Source: Antedon mediterranea
Lineage: Eukaryota; Echinodermata; Crinoidea; Comatulida; Antedonidae
DNA: 64,000 bases
Reading direction: 5' to 3'
Assembly (NCBI RefSeq): GCF_964355755.1
Contig: NC_092678.1
Location: forward strand, 17,954,922 to 18,018,921
This document shows, piece by piece, positions 51,041 to 63,627 of the stretch (positions are counted from its first letter, which is position 1; every line of letters starts with the position of its first letter). The notes below the pieces were generated by a model. That model searched no databases, had not been told where the DNA came from, and worked only from the letters and a program-made list of their open reading frames with translations. The translations under genes and the position numbers were made by a program.

Positions 51041-54000
51041 AAGCAAATTAAAGATTCGAAACCCCGGAAACCATTTCCATTTTTGAAGAAGCCTTCTGTG
51101 TGAAGTTTATTTTAACCACGTATTAAAAGTAGCCATATTATCTCTATCTATAATAGTAGGCCTAGACAGAATAAAATAAAATCAACAAAACTATAAAAAA
51201 GAACGATTTTTTTAAAAACTTCTTGTTATAATAAATCTTACTTTGGTTCCGACAATCTGTAGTTTTACGTGAGACATGTTTGATAAATGTTTCTAGCGTT
51301 AAGAAGATAACTGTATATTTTTCGCGTAAATGTTCACTTTAATTATTAATGGACGGATATTAAGCTGGAAAAATAACATGCCGTCGGGGGCTCTGTCATG
51401 ACCTATGATCGGTGAACTTACGTCGTAACACCTTTGCTATTTCTATAAATGGGTCTCGTAATGTCATCTTTGCCACACTGTATATAACATTTATAGAGAG
51501 TATTCCGTAAATAGTACCGTTATGCTTGATGAAAAATACAAAATAGGTACAATTCAACATTGTAAACATATTTAATTCATGTCATAGGATGGCATAATAC
51601 TTGTCGGCGTTCATTAATGTATGTGGTGCATGTTGCGTTTGCGCGGACAACCCGAACTCGTCAAAGTGACGAGTTCAAATCTAGTTCTAAATTGCTATCA
51701 TCTTGCATGGCTTCCATCATCGCCATCATTCTTATACTTTCTATTTCTTCTCTTCTTTGTTAATATAACATTATTTTATGTTCATATGGATATATTCAAT
51801 ATGTTTTAACATAAAACGTGTATGTCGTTTACATTTAACACATTATCCTATGTTAGTTTATCACAGCTTCTCATTGACTGGAATATTCAATATTTTATCA
51901 TGATGCGCGATGTCTTAAAAACGAGAGCTACTTTTCTCAAGGTTAGACTAAACTTGTGTAGGTTTGCCAAAAGGCAATCAAGTATTGCTCATCAAATATG
52001 CAGACAAAATGTGTGATATGTGTATATATTTTTTAATCTTCGCGAAGATACTGTTTAGCAGAATATTTCTGTAATGAATGAGACATCTTATAAATCGCGT
52101 CGTGTCGGTCGCGTTCGTCAATAGATGTTCACGCGTTTACCACGTTGTCCACGCATTTAATCAAGATAATTACGATGGCAACTTCAAACATTGATATAGG
52201 CTAAATATTTATACTGAAAAACATGATGTCAATGTCTATGTTAGTTTAGATATTTTAATAATCAAATTGCATTTTGAAGACTATTTCACTATATGAAAAC
52301 AATATAAATGTGACCATTTTGTTCTGATATGCGCATACCCAATTGCTTTGAACTGAAGATGACGGAGATCGAATGCTTAGAAGTAAAATCAAGTGAAATT
52401 TGTTTGTTGTAGTAATAATTATATTTTAGGTTATTTGTCTTATTTTTTAAATAACAATGTATTCTGCAAATCGCTTCTTTTTCTCTTCATAAAATGTGCC
52501 GATTTGTCCATACTATGCGTTTCGAATGCGTTTGTAACGCGTCAATTGTTTTGAAGTAATAGTGTAATCCAGGCTTCGGTTGCTTTGTATTCACGCTGTA
52601 TTATAATCTCCCTCTAATCTTTCGAAGTTGGAAATCAGTTTAGCAAATCTTGAACAGGATTTTTTTGTTTCCATATAACATCTGTCGTTGTCAGGTTTAA
52701 TTTCTTTTGTTGCAGTGTACGCCGAGAGAAGAAAAATGATCGGTTTTCACTGCAAATGGTCATACGAACGCTAATGGTCAATAACGCAATAAAACCTATT
52801 AAGTTTGTATTTAATACTGATGATATGTAGGGTCGTGGGAAGTATGTCCTTTTTAAGACCATGTTATAACAAGAAAATAATAATTGAAATGTTTAATATT
52901 ACTAGTAGGTCTAATTGTTTTGACCCTATGTATCAAACTTGAATAATTTTGCTATAATGACATTTCTTAATTATGTTGCCCTTTATTTTAGAAGTAAAAA
53001 CCATTATATTTTATTTTGTAAATTGTTATACCTATGATAGAGCAGGAAAGTGACCCCTTTAACTTTCAAAGTCCTCGTTGATAATATGCTTTCAAAACAA
53101 AAACAAACAATCTTTCTCTTACAAAAAACACCGTTCGACTTTTAAAAAATAAAATAAATAAACTTCGTAATTTTAGTTGAATTGAATTTAATTATATGTG
53201 ATCCGTTGTGATTGAAGAGGTCACGCATAATTATTTTAGCATGTCAAATTTCGATAACCACTTATATTTCAATGTTATGACATGATCACGTTATCATAGA
53301 ACGTGAAGATAAAAGAATCATAAGATGAATGTCTGAGCAAGAACATATATAGGCCTAAGCGAGATGCGGCTCTCTGAAATGTGTGGGTCTAGAGATGAAA
53401 ACTCGCACCGGAATTGTATCGTTTGTAGTATAAAGGACAACCTTTAGGCCTAAGCCTATTCCGAACTATTGTAGTGAAATGAACTCATTAGGGTCCCTCT
53501 GAAACACGATCAAACAACACATGTACTACCTAAACAAACCGTACTTTTTTTTGGTGATTGTTTTTCAAGTATTGAAAACCACAACCCGTGACGTCACGCA
53601 ACAGTATACGCACAATTGTGTGTGAGGGTAATAACAAGGGTCTTGAAATAAAACCCTGGATGTAAGTAATCTTAAAAGTAACCATTCGTGACTTCCCCTT
53701 TTCAAAAATAATATTTGTTTATCATGTTTGCTTTGTTTATAGCCAACGAAGCAAACAAAAATCTGAATCAGGTAGTACGTACGTTTGTCGAGGTTATTTC
53801 TTAGTAAACAAGATCAAAACACATTACAAATAGCTGGTTTAGTGTTTTGTTATTATCATAACCATTATAATCATAGAGCTGAGGTTCACTGTAGTAATAT
53901 ATATGTTTATTTCTTTATTCAAATTGTATTATTATTATAGTTCCTCGGTTCGTTTTATTATTAATATATAATTATAAAGACATACTTCCTCCATTTAATA

Positions 54001-54290
54001 TCTTTAATAATTTATAATACTATAATATATTAATAGAGTATTTATTATATTTAATGCGTATTATTATCATGCCTGATCCCGGTAGTCTGTTTTTAGGCAC
54101 GATTATTAAACGGTATGTTAGAGGCCTAATTGATAATGTTTTAGGTATTAGACATGGGTAACACACTACTTGGTGCTATTCTTCTTGGTTAGTTCTGGGT
54201 TAGATGCGGTAGAGAGAAATAGGAGCCCAGGTCTACAAGTTTTTTCCAATTACAGTACTGTATAATAATGAAAGCAGAAATCGTCGCAGG
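51041..54290. other. Intergenic, no gene seen
   Basis: About 3.2 kb of AT-rich sequence. 'acgagttcaaatctagttc' at about 51670 is box B-like. Spurious frames at 51621, 51822 and 52635 show no recognisable domains or splice context. Confidence 0.35.
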
Positions 54291-54294
54291 CCTC

Positions 54295-54440
54295 TACTGC
54301 CTTATTTATCTGCGACTTTAGCCTAGTGGTTGGGAGGAGGAACATTGGTACTTCGTCACTTACTTACTCTTATCAGGCTCTCCTTTGGTCGGAGAGGTGA
54401 GGACGGGGGTACAGAGAATAAGAGGTAGTAGTAGGCCAGT
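54295..54440 (+). repeat. Possible tRNA-like SINE fragment
   Basis: TTTAGCCTAGTGGTTGGGAGG at about 54317 fits the box A consensus (TRGCNNAGYGG). The downstream 'cttatcaggctctcctttggtcggagagg' is a pairing stretch. Box B is not clear. Confidence 0.35.
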
Positions 54441-55044
54441 TGTTTCTATTTTGTGTCTCATGATGAAAGCATTCATTGAGGCTCATGTCAAGAACTATAG
54501 TAAGCTGCTAAAATGATTCTTCACTAGGCCTAGAAGTACAATTCTCTGTTTTATAATAATTATTAATTTGAGAAACAGACATAAAGTCATGTTCCTTGCG
54601 CACGCTCTTTCCAATCATAATTTAGTTGGAAGGACGTTACTAATGTGAACGTACTTTTGTTCGTTCGGACGGCCTTCTTACAATATTGGATGTGTAAAAG
54701 TCGGAGATTAATGAACTGTAAAAAATAGATTTACAAACAAGTATGAAATTGAATAATGTATTGTATATCTCGAGTGTTTATATTTGTAGGATACACGGTG
54801 CGTTTCAAACGCTTGTACCGTTATATATTCTGGAGAATGCTAATTTGTAGCAGATAAAAGCAATTTATGTTAGGATAACAAGGGTGTAATCAGATAAACA
54901 GATAATAGTTACTGTTTCGTTGTATAATTTACGAGGGATAAAACGCATTTTGACCTTGATGTTTGTGCAGCACGTTCAGTGTTGTTTTGTTGTTAGTGGA
55001 GGCTAGGTAGACCTACGTAAATTAGAAGGTACTTAGCGGATCTT
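54441..55044. other. Intergenic, nothing recognised
   Basis: No gene or repeat identified. Confidence 0.3.
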
Positions 55045-55045
55045 A

Positions 55046-55808
55046 GGTCGTGTTTATACAACACCCTAAATTTGAACACGGCTTTAATTTTTAGCGTGTT
55101 GTTCGGACCGAGGTCAACCCACCTTAACGTTTGCTGTTATACTAGAAATCACGATACCGTGTTATACCGGAAGTTTCATCAACACGCAGTGCATGCTAGG
55201 ATAAAAGGTCAAATCGTTGATCGCGCTTGAATTGGCTGAGTTGTCAACAATCATCGTCGCCTCCTCGCTGTCGATTCGCGCGGTTTTTACCATTTTCATT
55301 ATATTGTATTCGTTCACGTTTGCATTGTTGTTTATTTTGTTCTCGGTTCATTTAAATTAATAAAAGTTATTTTAAGGGTTTCATTGTTTCATCTATACAC
55401 TATGGAAGAAGATGCCATTTTTGCGATGTTATTTTTTTTATTCTGTTTGGAGTGGGAAACGATAGATGCCTACTACCACTACGAGTTGGCCCCACTAGGC
55501 TAGGCGTAAGACGTGGTAGGAGGATGATTGCTGGCAGCGAAGCAGCAATAAATGGGCCCAATCTTGTTAGCAATGTCGCATGACATGATTGATATTACGA
55601 CCTGTTTTAACGAGAGGTCAAAATATACCCTGAGGACATTTCCAACACGGTAACGGCGACCGGGAATCCACCAAATTTTAGGATTCAGCCAAGTAGCCTT
55701 TTTTGCAATTAAAATCTCATTACACGGAATCTCTTTGTTGTTATACAACACACTTTTCGTAGGCGTGTAGAATATGCGTGTAATAGCGTGTTGTATAAAC
55801 GCGCCCAT
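55046..55808. mobile_element. TIR element with CGTGTTTATACAACAC ends
   Basis: GGTCGTGTTTATACAACACC at the left is inverse to GCGTGTTGTATAAACGCGCC at the right; 'cgaggtcaacccacc' and 'ggtcaaaatatacc', and the 'acacggta' words, also mirror. Inside are a minus-strand 102-codon frame (55500-55808) and a plus-strand frame starting MEEDAIFAMLFFLFCLEWET at 55402. Either may be a remnant of an autonomous element's protein, but I cannot assign a transposase family. Confidence 0.65.
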
Positions 55809-55975
55809 AGTGGGCTAGGGATACCTATTTGGTCATGCGCATAATATGCAAGCTTTAGTCGGGAATAAGTGAAAATAGTGAATTTCACAATTCTCTGGTT
55901 TAGTGCACTTGAACAAGTCAGTTTGTCAAGATTTCCCTTTCCCCTTCACATTGGCGCAGGCATGTGGGCTCTAAA

Positions 55976-56160
55976 GTTTGGTTCCCACTAGAACGTAACG
56001 CAAGGACGCAAACGCAACGCAAGATTTTTAACCAATGACAAGCGAAGTTATGGACAGTTAGTAGTCACAAGTGAATAAGTCATCGGTTGTGATTGGTCAA
56101 TTCACTTGCGTTGCGTTACGTCCTTGTGTTGCGTCGCTAGTGGGAAGCACGCTTTATGTA
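55976..56160. mobile_element. MITE-C, complete copy
   Basis: AAGTTTGGTTCCCACTAGAA then CGTAACGCAAGGACG at the left is inverse to CGTTACGTCCTTGTGTTGCG then TCGCTAGTGGGAAGCACGCTTT at the right. The middle has AACCAATGACAAGCG and GTGATTGGTCAATTC, two CCAAT words in opposite orientation. Confidence 0.8.
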
Positions 56161-56394
56161 CTGTAGTTGCGGGTCGTTTTTTTCGTATTCCCACCTCGTT
56201 TATACTGTTCTCCGAAAGATCCGCTTACACTATACGAATAGAAAGGACTTGAGAAAAAAATAAAGTACATAATCAGTCATTCTAAACAACCGCGTGCCCA
56301 ATCACAACGTCACAATTTGTCTTTTAGGTCAAAAGTTAAACATTATCGCATCCGATTTGATATAATTTTCCGTTCATTTCTCTCCCCGTTTCCA

Positions 56395-56600
56395 CAGGCA
56401 GTTTTATCGGTTATTATCGGTAAATTTGTATCGGTTAATTATCGGTAAATTTGCATTGTTAATTATCGGTAAATTTGCATTGTTAATTATCGGTAAATTT
56501 GCATTGTTAATTATCGGTAAATTTGTATCGGTTAATTATCGGTAAATTTGCATTGTTAATTATCGGTAAATTTGTATCGGTTAATTATCGGTAAATTTTT
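56395..56600. repeat. 24/25-bp tandem repeat (TTAATTATCGGTAAATTTG)
   Basis: About eight units of TTAATTATCGGTAAATTTG followed by CATTG or TATCGG, so 24- and 25-bp variants alternate irregularly. Non-coding. Confidence 0.9.
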
Positions 56601-56805
56601 GGCCGCTGAAACATGGCCTAAAAGGAAGTAACTTGGGGAGTGTCAAACATGCGTGACGTCCCTGGATATTTTACTTGGCATCAATTCAAATAATCTAATC
56701 TTGATAGAATTAAAGTAAATATGCCTAGGCCTACGTTAAAAGAATAATAACTGTATTTCACTTGCTGCATGCCATGTATGGACTGTATTAGTTAGTTCTT
56801 TCTAC

Positions 56806-56935
56806 GCTATCAAACTTTATGGGATAACAAATGTTGTGCCCATAATGTGGACACGATGATGTCATTATAACTACCAATATTGGGCACACCTTTCGTATCA
56901 AACTAGTTTGATAGTGTAGACAGAGCTATATACAT
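56806..56935. mobile_element. MITE-A copy
   Basis: TCTACGCTATCAAACTTTAT at the left and CAAACTAGTTTGATAGTGTA then GACAGAGCTA at the right. The family core 'atgatgtcattataactacca' is present once. Confidence 0.75.
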
Positions 56936-57529
56936 TATTAGGTAGGCCTAATTGGCGAAAGTTGTTATTCAGCAGATCAGAGACATATCAATGAACAGTA
57001 CAGTCACTATTATGTCTCTGGAATCTATGAAACAGTAACAATCGTCATGAACCAAACACGTACATTTGAAAGACCAAGGCCCCTGGAAAAACAGGCCCAA
57101 CAGCGTGGGTAATTGTGGATAGCCAGTCGTGCGTTTGTTCAGTTACGCTAATAAACCGTAATAAATCGCTAGTGACACACGCTAGCTTCAACTTTTGGCC
57201 TCTTTATTTTCTTAGTGTTAATACAATACTCAATATTGAATAGACTGGGATTTTCTTTTGTACGATTTAATCTGAACATCTAGATCGGTTCACTGAGCAA
57301 AGTATATGACACAAAAAACAGTAAACAAATTTGTTATATCGTCTGCTTTTAAAATCATTCAATTCAATTTCTTTTATTCCGGAAATTTCATCCATATAAA
57401 CAAGCTTACAAAATTCGAAACCATAACCTGAAATATAGGATACTTCTCCATCTACAATATTTGTGAGTTATGGATTAGGCTATGTTTGCAAACACAAGCA
57501 ACAAGAATATTACAACTATTCACCATACG

Positions 57530-57880
57530 TTAAAATAATATAATATAACAACTTATATAGCGCACATATCCACTAAAAGTGCTCAAGGCGCTAATCACAA
57601 CACTGTTTGTTTATACTTCATTAATATCATATGCCTCGGCAAAAAGGTATGATTTTAATGATTTTTTAAAAGAATCACATAATACTCGTTAAAGAAAGGG
57701 ACACCTGTTCAATAAACATCATACCGGCACTACTGCTTCTAGAGACATTCAGTATACGGTCCAGAGCATTATTGTAGCATACATTAAGAGATGTAATAGT
57801 CTTCATACGATAGTCACACCAAAGGGCAGCACAATAATATTAATACACTAAGATCTAAAGAGGCAACATTTAACATTAGT
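57530..57880 (-). pseudogene. LINE 3' end remnant, minus strand
   Basis: The minus strand reads VCYNNALDRILNVSRSSSAG then MMFIEQ. This corresponds to the 'AYN.A.R.L...R.SSAS.MF' block near the end of many LINE reverse transcriptases. It is followed by stops and the 3' words GCGCCTTGAGCACTTTTAGT then GGATATGTGCGCTATATAAG, a tail I associate with LINE 3' ends in marine invertebrates. It is inactive. Confidence 0.6.
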
Positions 57881-58530
57881 AGGCCTAGTATAGTGATAGG
57901 TAAAAAAGGCCATGTTCAGGAAACCGTGATTATTACGTTACATGCATGTTATGCGTTTGTGTAGAGAGATATACCAACTTCCTTATTGAAGCGAATACTT
58001 TGCGCTGTTGAGTGGCCATAGTATTTTCATATGCCGTAATTTCGCTCACATTTCGCGCACGTGGTTTGCGTACTAAATCATTTTTCTAACTATACCATAT
58101 ACGTTTTGGTTACTTTAGTAATAGGCACACACGAGGTTAAAGAAACCAATGGAGAAGGTTAATTTTAATTAAAACTAAACAAATTAATATAAACTTTCTC
58201 CTATGTTAGGCCGCCCATTAAATTTATTTTAAGAATTAAATCAGTCTTCTCGCCTTTTCGGAATGTGTGATTGACAGAATGCTCAGTACAACACTTTGTG
58301 TATGAATTGTATGGTATTCCTGTACCAGAAAATATCACTGTAAATTTATACCAGCACGTTTGTTTTGCATTAACACATTACAGCCTCTATTTTTGTTCTG
58401 TGAACTTTGAATTAGTGCAAGATCATTGTGTGTATTACCATATAAGGATAAACTTGTATAATTCACGCTTTTACTGTTTCGTGAAATTATAATCTTAAAA
58501 AGAAGTTTACCAGAAACGAATCTAAAAGGC
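57881..58530. other. Intergenic, no gene seen
   Basis: A 73-codon plus frame at 58271 has no recognisable domain. Confidence 0.3.
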
Positions 58531-58533
58531 TGT

Positions 58534-58645
58534 TTTTAGTCGTGTGCAACGCGACTCTAGCTCACTATGTTGGTCGGTTCGTCAGTTGGTCGGTCGGTAA
58601 AAACTAACTTAAGCACGCGACCACAGCCATGTATATGGCCTTGTT
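58534..58645. mobile_element. MITE-F copy 2
   Basis: TTTTAGTCGTGTGCAACGCG, then a GGTCGGTTCGTCAGTTGGTC middle, then TTAAGCACGCGACCACAGCC and ATGTATATGGCC. Same order as 37950-38068. Confidence 0.65.
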
Positions 58646-58894
58646 TGTAATAGTAGCGTCCAATATCTAATAATTCCTTTCAGAGAAATAATGAATGGCG
58701 CAATTAACCTACATATTTCGCAACAGTATAGAAATTAAAAGCAATATAGAAACTAAATGATAAAGATAATAATGAGCTTTTTGCTGTATCGAAATTAAAA
58801 GTAAGACTTAACAATCCATTAACAGATGCAAAGGCAAACACATAAACACGATTGAATTGGCAAGGATACACGCATGCGTGTAATACATTATTCT

Positions 58895-59042
58895 TAAAGC
58901 TCTGTCTACACGATTAAACTGTATGTGACGAAAACATGTGATGTGCCCAAATACGGTAGTGCTATGACATCATCATGTCCATATAACATGCACATCACAT
59001 TTTTTTGGTCACATAAAGTTTGACAGTGTAGACAAGGCTTAG
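58895..59042. mobile_element. MITE-A, complete copy
   Basis: TTAAAGCTCTGTCTACACGA at the left and TTTGACAGTGTAGACAAGGC then TTA at the right. The core has AAATACGGTAGTGCTATGAC then ATCATCATGTCCATAT, the same words that make up the 51-bp satellite at 8455-9085, here once. Confidence 0.8.
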
Positions 59043-60970
59043 TGGAAAAAGGTAAAATAATTCGAATAGGCCTATCTTGTGTTTCAATTGGGTAGGCCTA
59101 ATGGAATTAACGAAAGAAAATGAGCTAAGCCATCATTCACACTGCTAAGAAGTGCTGTCACTTTTACAGTTTAAATGAATTTGCAAAATATTTAAATTAT
59201 TTTACTGTCATTATCTAAAATGGGTTGTTAATAATATATATCATGAATTTATCATACATAATTAACTCGCAATAGCTGTGTAAAGGTTTCCATATATTGT
59301 AAATTATTAATTTTCATATCGGGTCATATTACTAATAGCCCTATCTGTTCACACTAACTGTTAATAATGCAATTAGAATAGTCTAAAAAATCAATGACAT
59401 CGAAGAGTTGCGATACGCTCAATAAATTCTCATGTTTAAAAATGAATATTTTGAAATTTAAAAGAACAGGGTGTTTGATTTATTGTTTTTATAATATTTA
59501 TAGTATATTTTATAAGTCGATGATGCATATTTGGGTGTCACATACACTTACGTCTATTATAAATGTTCACTAGGCTGCTAAGAACACTGTGTCCAACATT
59601 TTAGTTTTTTCGACATCGTTTTGCGCCGCGCCTGTATGCAATTTGAGTTTAATAGTCCAGAGGATGTAATCATTACAAAACAATATCAACGCGGAAGCTA
59701 TTTTTATACTTTAAGGCTATAGTGTGGACTCCATGCGGAGTTTTGTCTTAATATTAGTAAAAATATAATTTTTTTTGCACATATGGCGTTTCATACGTGT
59801 ATTACTTGAGTTTGGATAATTTCCAGACAAAAATCAAAACGACAACGTGTGGAATAACATAAAAAAGACAATAAATACAGACTTGGAGCAAGTTTACTTT
59901 AAGGCTGACAATATGGAAATTTGTAAACTCGGACTGTGCATGCGCACACCCCATATCACGTCTGGGGAAAAAGAGTCTAGGTAAACATCTTCAGATAATA
60001 TTAGGCACTTCAGTCACTTGCACTTCAGTTACGGTACTTGAGATTTTCAGTTGACGGCCCATGCACATTACACAAACCATGGAGCTTATTTCTCCATGCA
60101 CAAACTAACGTAACCAAATATAGCATTTCAGGCTATGAATGAATGAATGAATGTACTGCTTCTTAAAAAAAAATTAGTTATAATAAATCACTGTTTCTTA
60201 ATTTATTAAATAGAATATCTATAAAAGTACAATTTAATGAAGGAAGAGCTATAATCAAAACTGTCAATGATTCGAGTGGCATTTTTTTTGGTAAGAAATA
60301 TTTCTTGTTTAAATGTATGCCAGACTCTAGGCCTAGACATTTCAAATGTTTTGTTTTCACAGATTGAAGAGAAACAATATCGAACTTCCTCCTGTCGGGC
60401 GAAAGTAAGGATATGTATTTTAAAAACAAATAATATCTCTTGTTTTATTACAGCTGATTGCAACATGTATATATTGTCTCTGACGTCATACTATCTTCCG
60501 TTATACGGCATTATTTTTGATTGTTTATTATTCTCTAGTATTAATAAAACAAAGAATTATTTTAGTTTTCATTTTCGTTTACTATTTTCGTTTATGACTT
60601 GTTGTCTTTGTTTCAAATATCATACGTTAACTAACCAAAACAACTTTTATTTTGAGTGTAAAAAATAGTAAGTTTTTCTAAGAATTACATGGCCTGCAAC
60701 TCCTTGAGCCTGTTATATAGTCTGCTTAACAAGATTGTCCTTCAGAATGACAAGATAAGTAACTTAATTGTAGGCTGTTGTTAACTGTTTTGCGATACGA
60801 CACAAGGCGCATGTGTAACGTCCAATACACTGATTATATTGTTAATATCAAATAGTCTTTTCATTTACATTTGAAGTTGCACGTAGGCAAACTCACGTAT
60901 TATACGTATCCGTGTTCAATATGTATAAATACGTTTGAATTAATAGCTTTTATTTAATAATTGTTTCATG
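59043..60970. other. Intergenic, no gene seen
   Basis: AT-rich, with overlapping open frames on both strands at 60178-60668 (up to 133 codons). None shows a recognisable domain or convincing coding bias. Confidence 0.35.
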
Positions 60971-60974
60971 TCTT

Positions 60975-61258
60975 TTAGGCAATGTGGCCAAGGATTACGA
61001 ATAGTAAATTAATCACTGTCCTGATAGGTGGTAATCCTAATGATACAGGGCCTATTTTGTTCACCGGGGTAACCCCTACTCTTCTCGAATAATGAACTAC
61101 TGGGTTCTCTGAAGTACACACAAGTTTATAGTCCTTATCCGAGAAGACTTGTTCCACCACCAGAACTAGGAACGAGTCGGCCTCGAACCCTTGCCGATGT
61201 TGTTGGCTTTTTAGGTACTGTAAACGGCACCCCTTTCTTAACCGCTCGGCAGGGGCAG
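60975..61258 (-). repeat. tRNA-Leu-like SINE, minus strand
   Basis: On the minus strand the head is CCCCTGCCGAGCGGTTAAGA with box A (61238-61251), and box B GGTTCGAGGCC is at 61179-61190. Both fit pol III consensus, and the long spacing suits a tRNA with a variable arm. The body contains 'gtggtggaacaagtcttctc', 'cttcagagaacccagtagtt' and 'ggggttaccccgg'. The fragment at 1008-1070 shares the body. Confidence 0.75.
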
Positions 61259-61369
61259 ATGCTTTTCATTTGGCCATCATTTCACGTAACGTGTGTTTAA
61301 ACACTACTCCAGTACATTCAATTTTCAAGAATTAATATAGAAAATACTGCATTAATTTGAAGACACAGC

Positions 61370-61560
61370 CTACATACAGTTTGGACGAAGTGCAACGTAA
61401 TCGACATCGACATACGGATGATCTTCCGCGCGCGCCACCGTGATTGATCACATTACTTGTGCTGTGCTTACGTCATTGCGTTTTTTTGTTTTTTTTGTTT
61501 GTGTGTATTGTTACAACAGGGGACACTTTGTTAGGTCCCCTTATAATAGATGTTCTATAG
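61370..61560. repeat. MITE-C-related half copy and TGTCCCC repeat
   Basis: GTAATCGACATCGACATACG then GATGATCTTCCGCGCGCG..GATTGATCACATTACTTG is nearly repeated at 62255-62330, where it runs into MITE-C ends. It is followed at 61505 by 'ggggacactttgttaggtcccctta', like the repeat at 1370. Confidence 0.5.
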
Positions 61561-61860
61561 ATACTCACGAAACACCTGTCAATCAGGCAATTTAATGAAT
61601 GTTGCACAAGGCAAAGATACTAAAAACAAACTCAATATATATAAGTGCTGCCTGGTGAATAGACACAGCGGGCGATCGATAAGGATCAATAGCTGGGGCA
61701 TTCTCAACCGTTTAGAGATTGTTTGTTAGAACTGTCAAAATGCGCGTTTAATTAACGTAAACCTTGAACGGTTCTTTAGCAATGCACAATAATCTATTTA
61801 AAATGTGTTTTATTAAATAAAGCATTCGTAATAAATTAAAGTGAATGTTGGCCTACAATA

Positions 61861-62043
61861 TAGGCCAATTAACACAGACGAGCGGTAACGGGTAATACAT
61901 ATATATAGAATCTATGTAATATGCTATGACCATTTACACAAAGCGCGGAGCGGACGGGTTCGCTGAGGAAATACAGATTCTATAGGACAAGCTACGCGGT
62001 TTTTCGCTTACCGTTACCGCTCGTCGGTGTAAATTGCCCTTAT
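61861..62043. mobile_element. MITE with GACGAGCGGTAACGG arms
   Basis: GGCCAATTAACACAGACGAG then CGGTAACGGGTAA at the left is mirrored by TTACCGTTACCGCTCGTCGG then TGTAAATTGCCC. Further in, TATAGAATCT..GTA pairs with ACAGATTCTATA. About 180 bp. Confidence 0.75.
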
Positions 62044-62249
62044 AGCAACATTATCATAGGGCAATTTATTTGCAGGGGTACCGTAAATGAACTTTATGCG
62101 AAAGAAGACGTGTTAGGATGTTGGTTAGCAATTATACACTATAAGAGAATAGTCGTGGGCCAAACGCACATCAATTGAGTCTTCTGAAATGTGTTCCAAA
62201 CAGGCCTAATTATAGTGGATGCAGAAATAAAACTGTTAAACAATTTAGT

Positions 62250-62518
62250 TTTAGTCGTAATCGACATCGACGATGATTTTTCGCGCGCGTCATCATGATT
62301 GGTCACATTACTTGCGTTTTGCTTACGTCATTGCGTTGCGTCCTAGTGGAAACCAAACCAAGTTTAAAGCCTGGTTTCTACTAGGACGCATCACACTGTA
62401 ACGCAAGCGAGTCGACCAGTGACAATCGACAGTTCGAATAATTCATCGCCAATGATTGGTCAAATCACTTTCGTTGCGTTACGTCCTTGCGATGCGTCTC
62501 TAGTGGGAACCAAGTTTA
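62250..62518. mobile_element. MITE-C, two adjacent pieces
   Basis: A right half (GTAATCGACATCGACGATGA ... GCGTTGCGTCCTAGTGGAAA then CCAAACC, ending at about 62357) lies next to a full copy. The full copy begins GGTTTCTACTAGGACGCATC at 62373 and ends GATGCGTCTCTAGTGGGAAC at 62511. The middle has CCAATGATTGGTCAAATC. Confidence 0.75.
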
Positions 62519-62520
62519 AG

Positions 62521-62714
62521 TGATCATTAAAAAAATATTGTACTGCAGTTACTGCAATAATTACATTATTTCCAAAATTAAATGCATGGGGTTTAGTTGG
62601 TTTCAATATGAGGCAATCACGGAAAAAAAATAAATTTAAAAAAGAATTGTAAACAGGTTGAAGAATACAAAATGTGTAGTTGCTGCAGTAACTGCAGTAG
62701 AATGCATGTTCCCT
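62521..62714. mobile_element. MITE-B, copy 4
   Basis: GATCATTAAAAAAATATTGT then ACTGCAGTTACTGCAAT at the left and GTTGCTGCAGTAACTGCAGT then AGAATGCATGTTCCC at the right. It abuts the MITE-C copy directly. Confidence 0.7.
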
Positions 62715-62929
62715 AACACAAATATACAGCGAATTCAAAATTTCCTGCAGTAACAAAAAATTATCATTTTTTGCGTCGTCTGCCTGTCATTGCTCAAATA
62801 TTCAAATTTGCGGCAACTCTGAGAATTTCCAGAGAGCAATATTTCATCGTCAGTAATATCTGATATTTTTCTGCATAATAATTTCTGAGATAAGCCGATA
62901 ATGACATATTAGATTGGATTTGTGTCCCA

Positions 62930-63067
62930 GGGTGTGGATAAATCACGCCAGCGGGCCTAAAGTAGCCAATTTTAGATTTGGCTCCAGGATCATCACAACT
63001 CGATCGCTTAGAAATTCAGCTCTCACCTCCGCAGATCCGATACAAGTCACCCTGCGGGAAGTAGTAA
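62930..63067 (+). other. Weak exon candidate
   Basis: An acceptor-like TTTGTGTCCCAG|GG and a donor-like GAAGTA|GTAAGG bound an open frame containing NHASGPKVANFRFGSRIITT then RSLRNSALTSADPIQVTLRE. The composition is less AT-rich than the surroundings and looks coding, but no domain is recognised and no partner exon was found. Confidence 0.2.
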
Positions 63068-63472
63068 GGTTAAGCATTATAATAAAACTGTTAGATGTGT
63101 CACATCCATTCAGTGTCTATTTTCTGCATTAGCCTAATGGGTTTGGCTTAATACACACAAATAACATAATAACGTCAGTTTAAAAATATACATATTCCTC
63201 TGTCATGTTTATGTTTTAAGTCGCATTTAATTTGATTGTGTTGTACGTACGGCAATTGTTCTGACATGCACGTGATGATGCCAGATGGTAGGCCTATTCC
63301 TGAATCTGAAAGCAAGTTTTGATTAAAATGAAAAACAGAATTATAGAATATATATAAATAAATAGTTAATTAATATGCAACGGAATACATGCTTCACTAT
63401 TGAAGGAATACAACATTGTATGTGTGATATGAAGGAAAAGTGTGAGACCATAATTTGAGTAAAGACCAACTA

Positions 63473-63627
63473 AGACTGCGTTGTACGACTAGGCCTGATG
63501 ATACATCTCGTCAGGAGAACATGTTTAATGTTCCCCGACGACCTGAATGAAAACTACGCCCGACTCTATCTCAAGACGACTCGTCCTGTCGGGATTTTTC
63601 GTCGGGCCTCGTTGTACAACGCAGTCT
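63473..63627. mobile_element. MITE with AGACTGCGTTGTAC ends
   Basis: AGACTGCGTTGTACGACTAG then GCCTGA at the left is inverse to GGGCCTCGTTGTACAACGCA then GTCT at the right. The middle has CTCGTCAGG and CGTCCTGTCGGG words that also pair. 155 bp, non-coding. Confidence 0.8.

Noticed and set aside
60178-60668. Overlapping frames on both strands (133, 83 and 86 codons) as a gene
   Set aside because: AT-rich composition, no domain, no splice or start context; mutual shadows.
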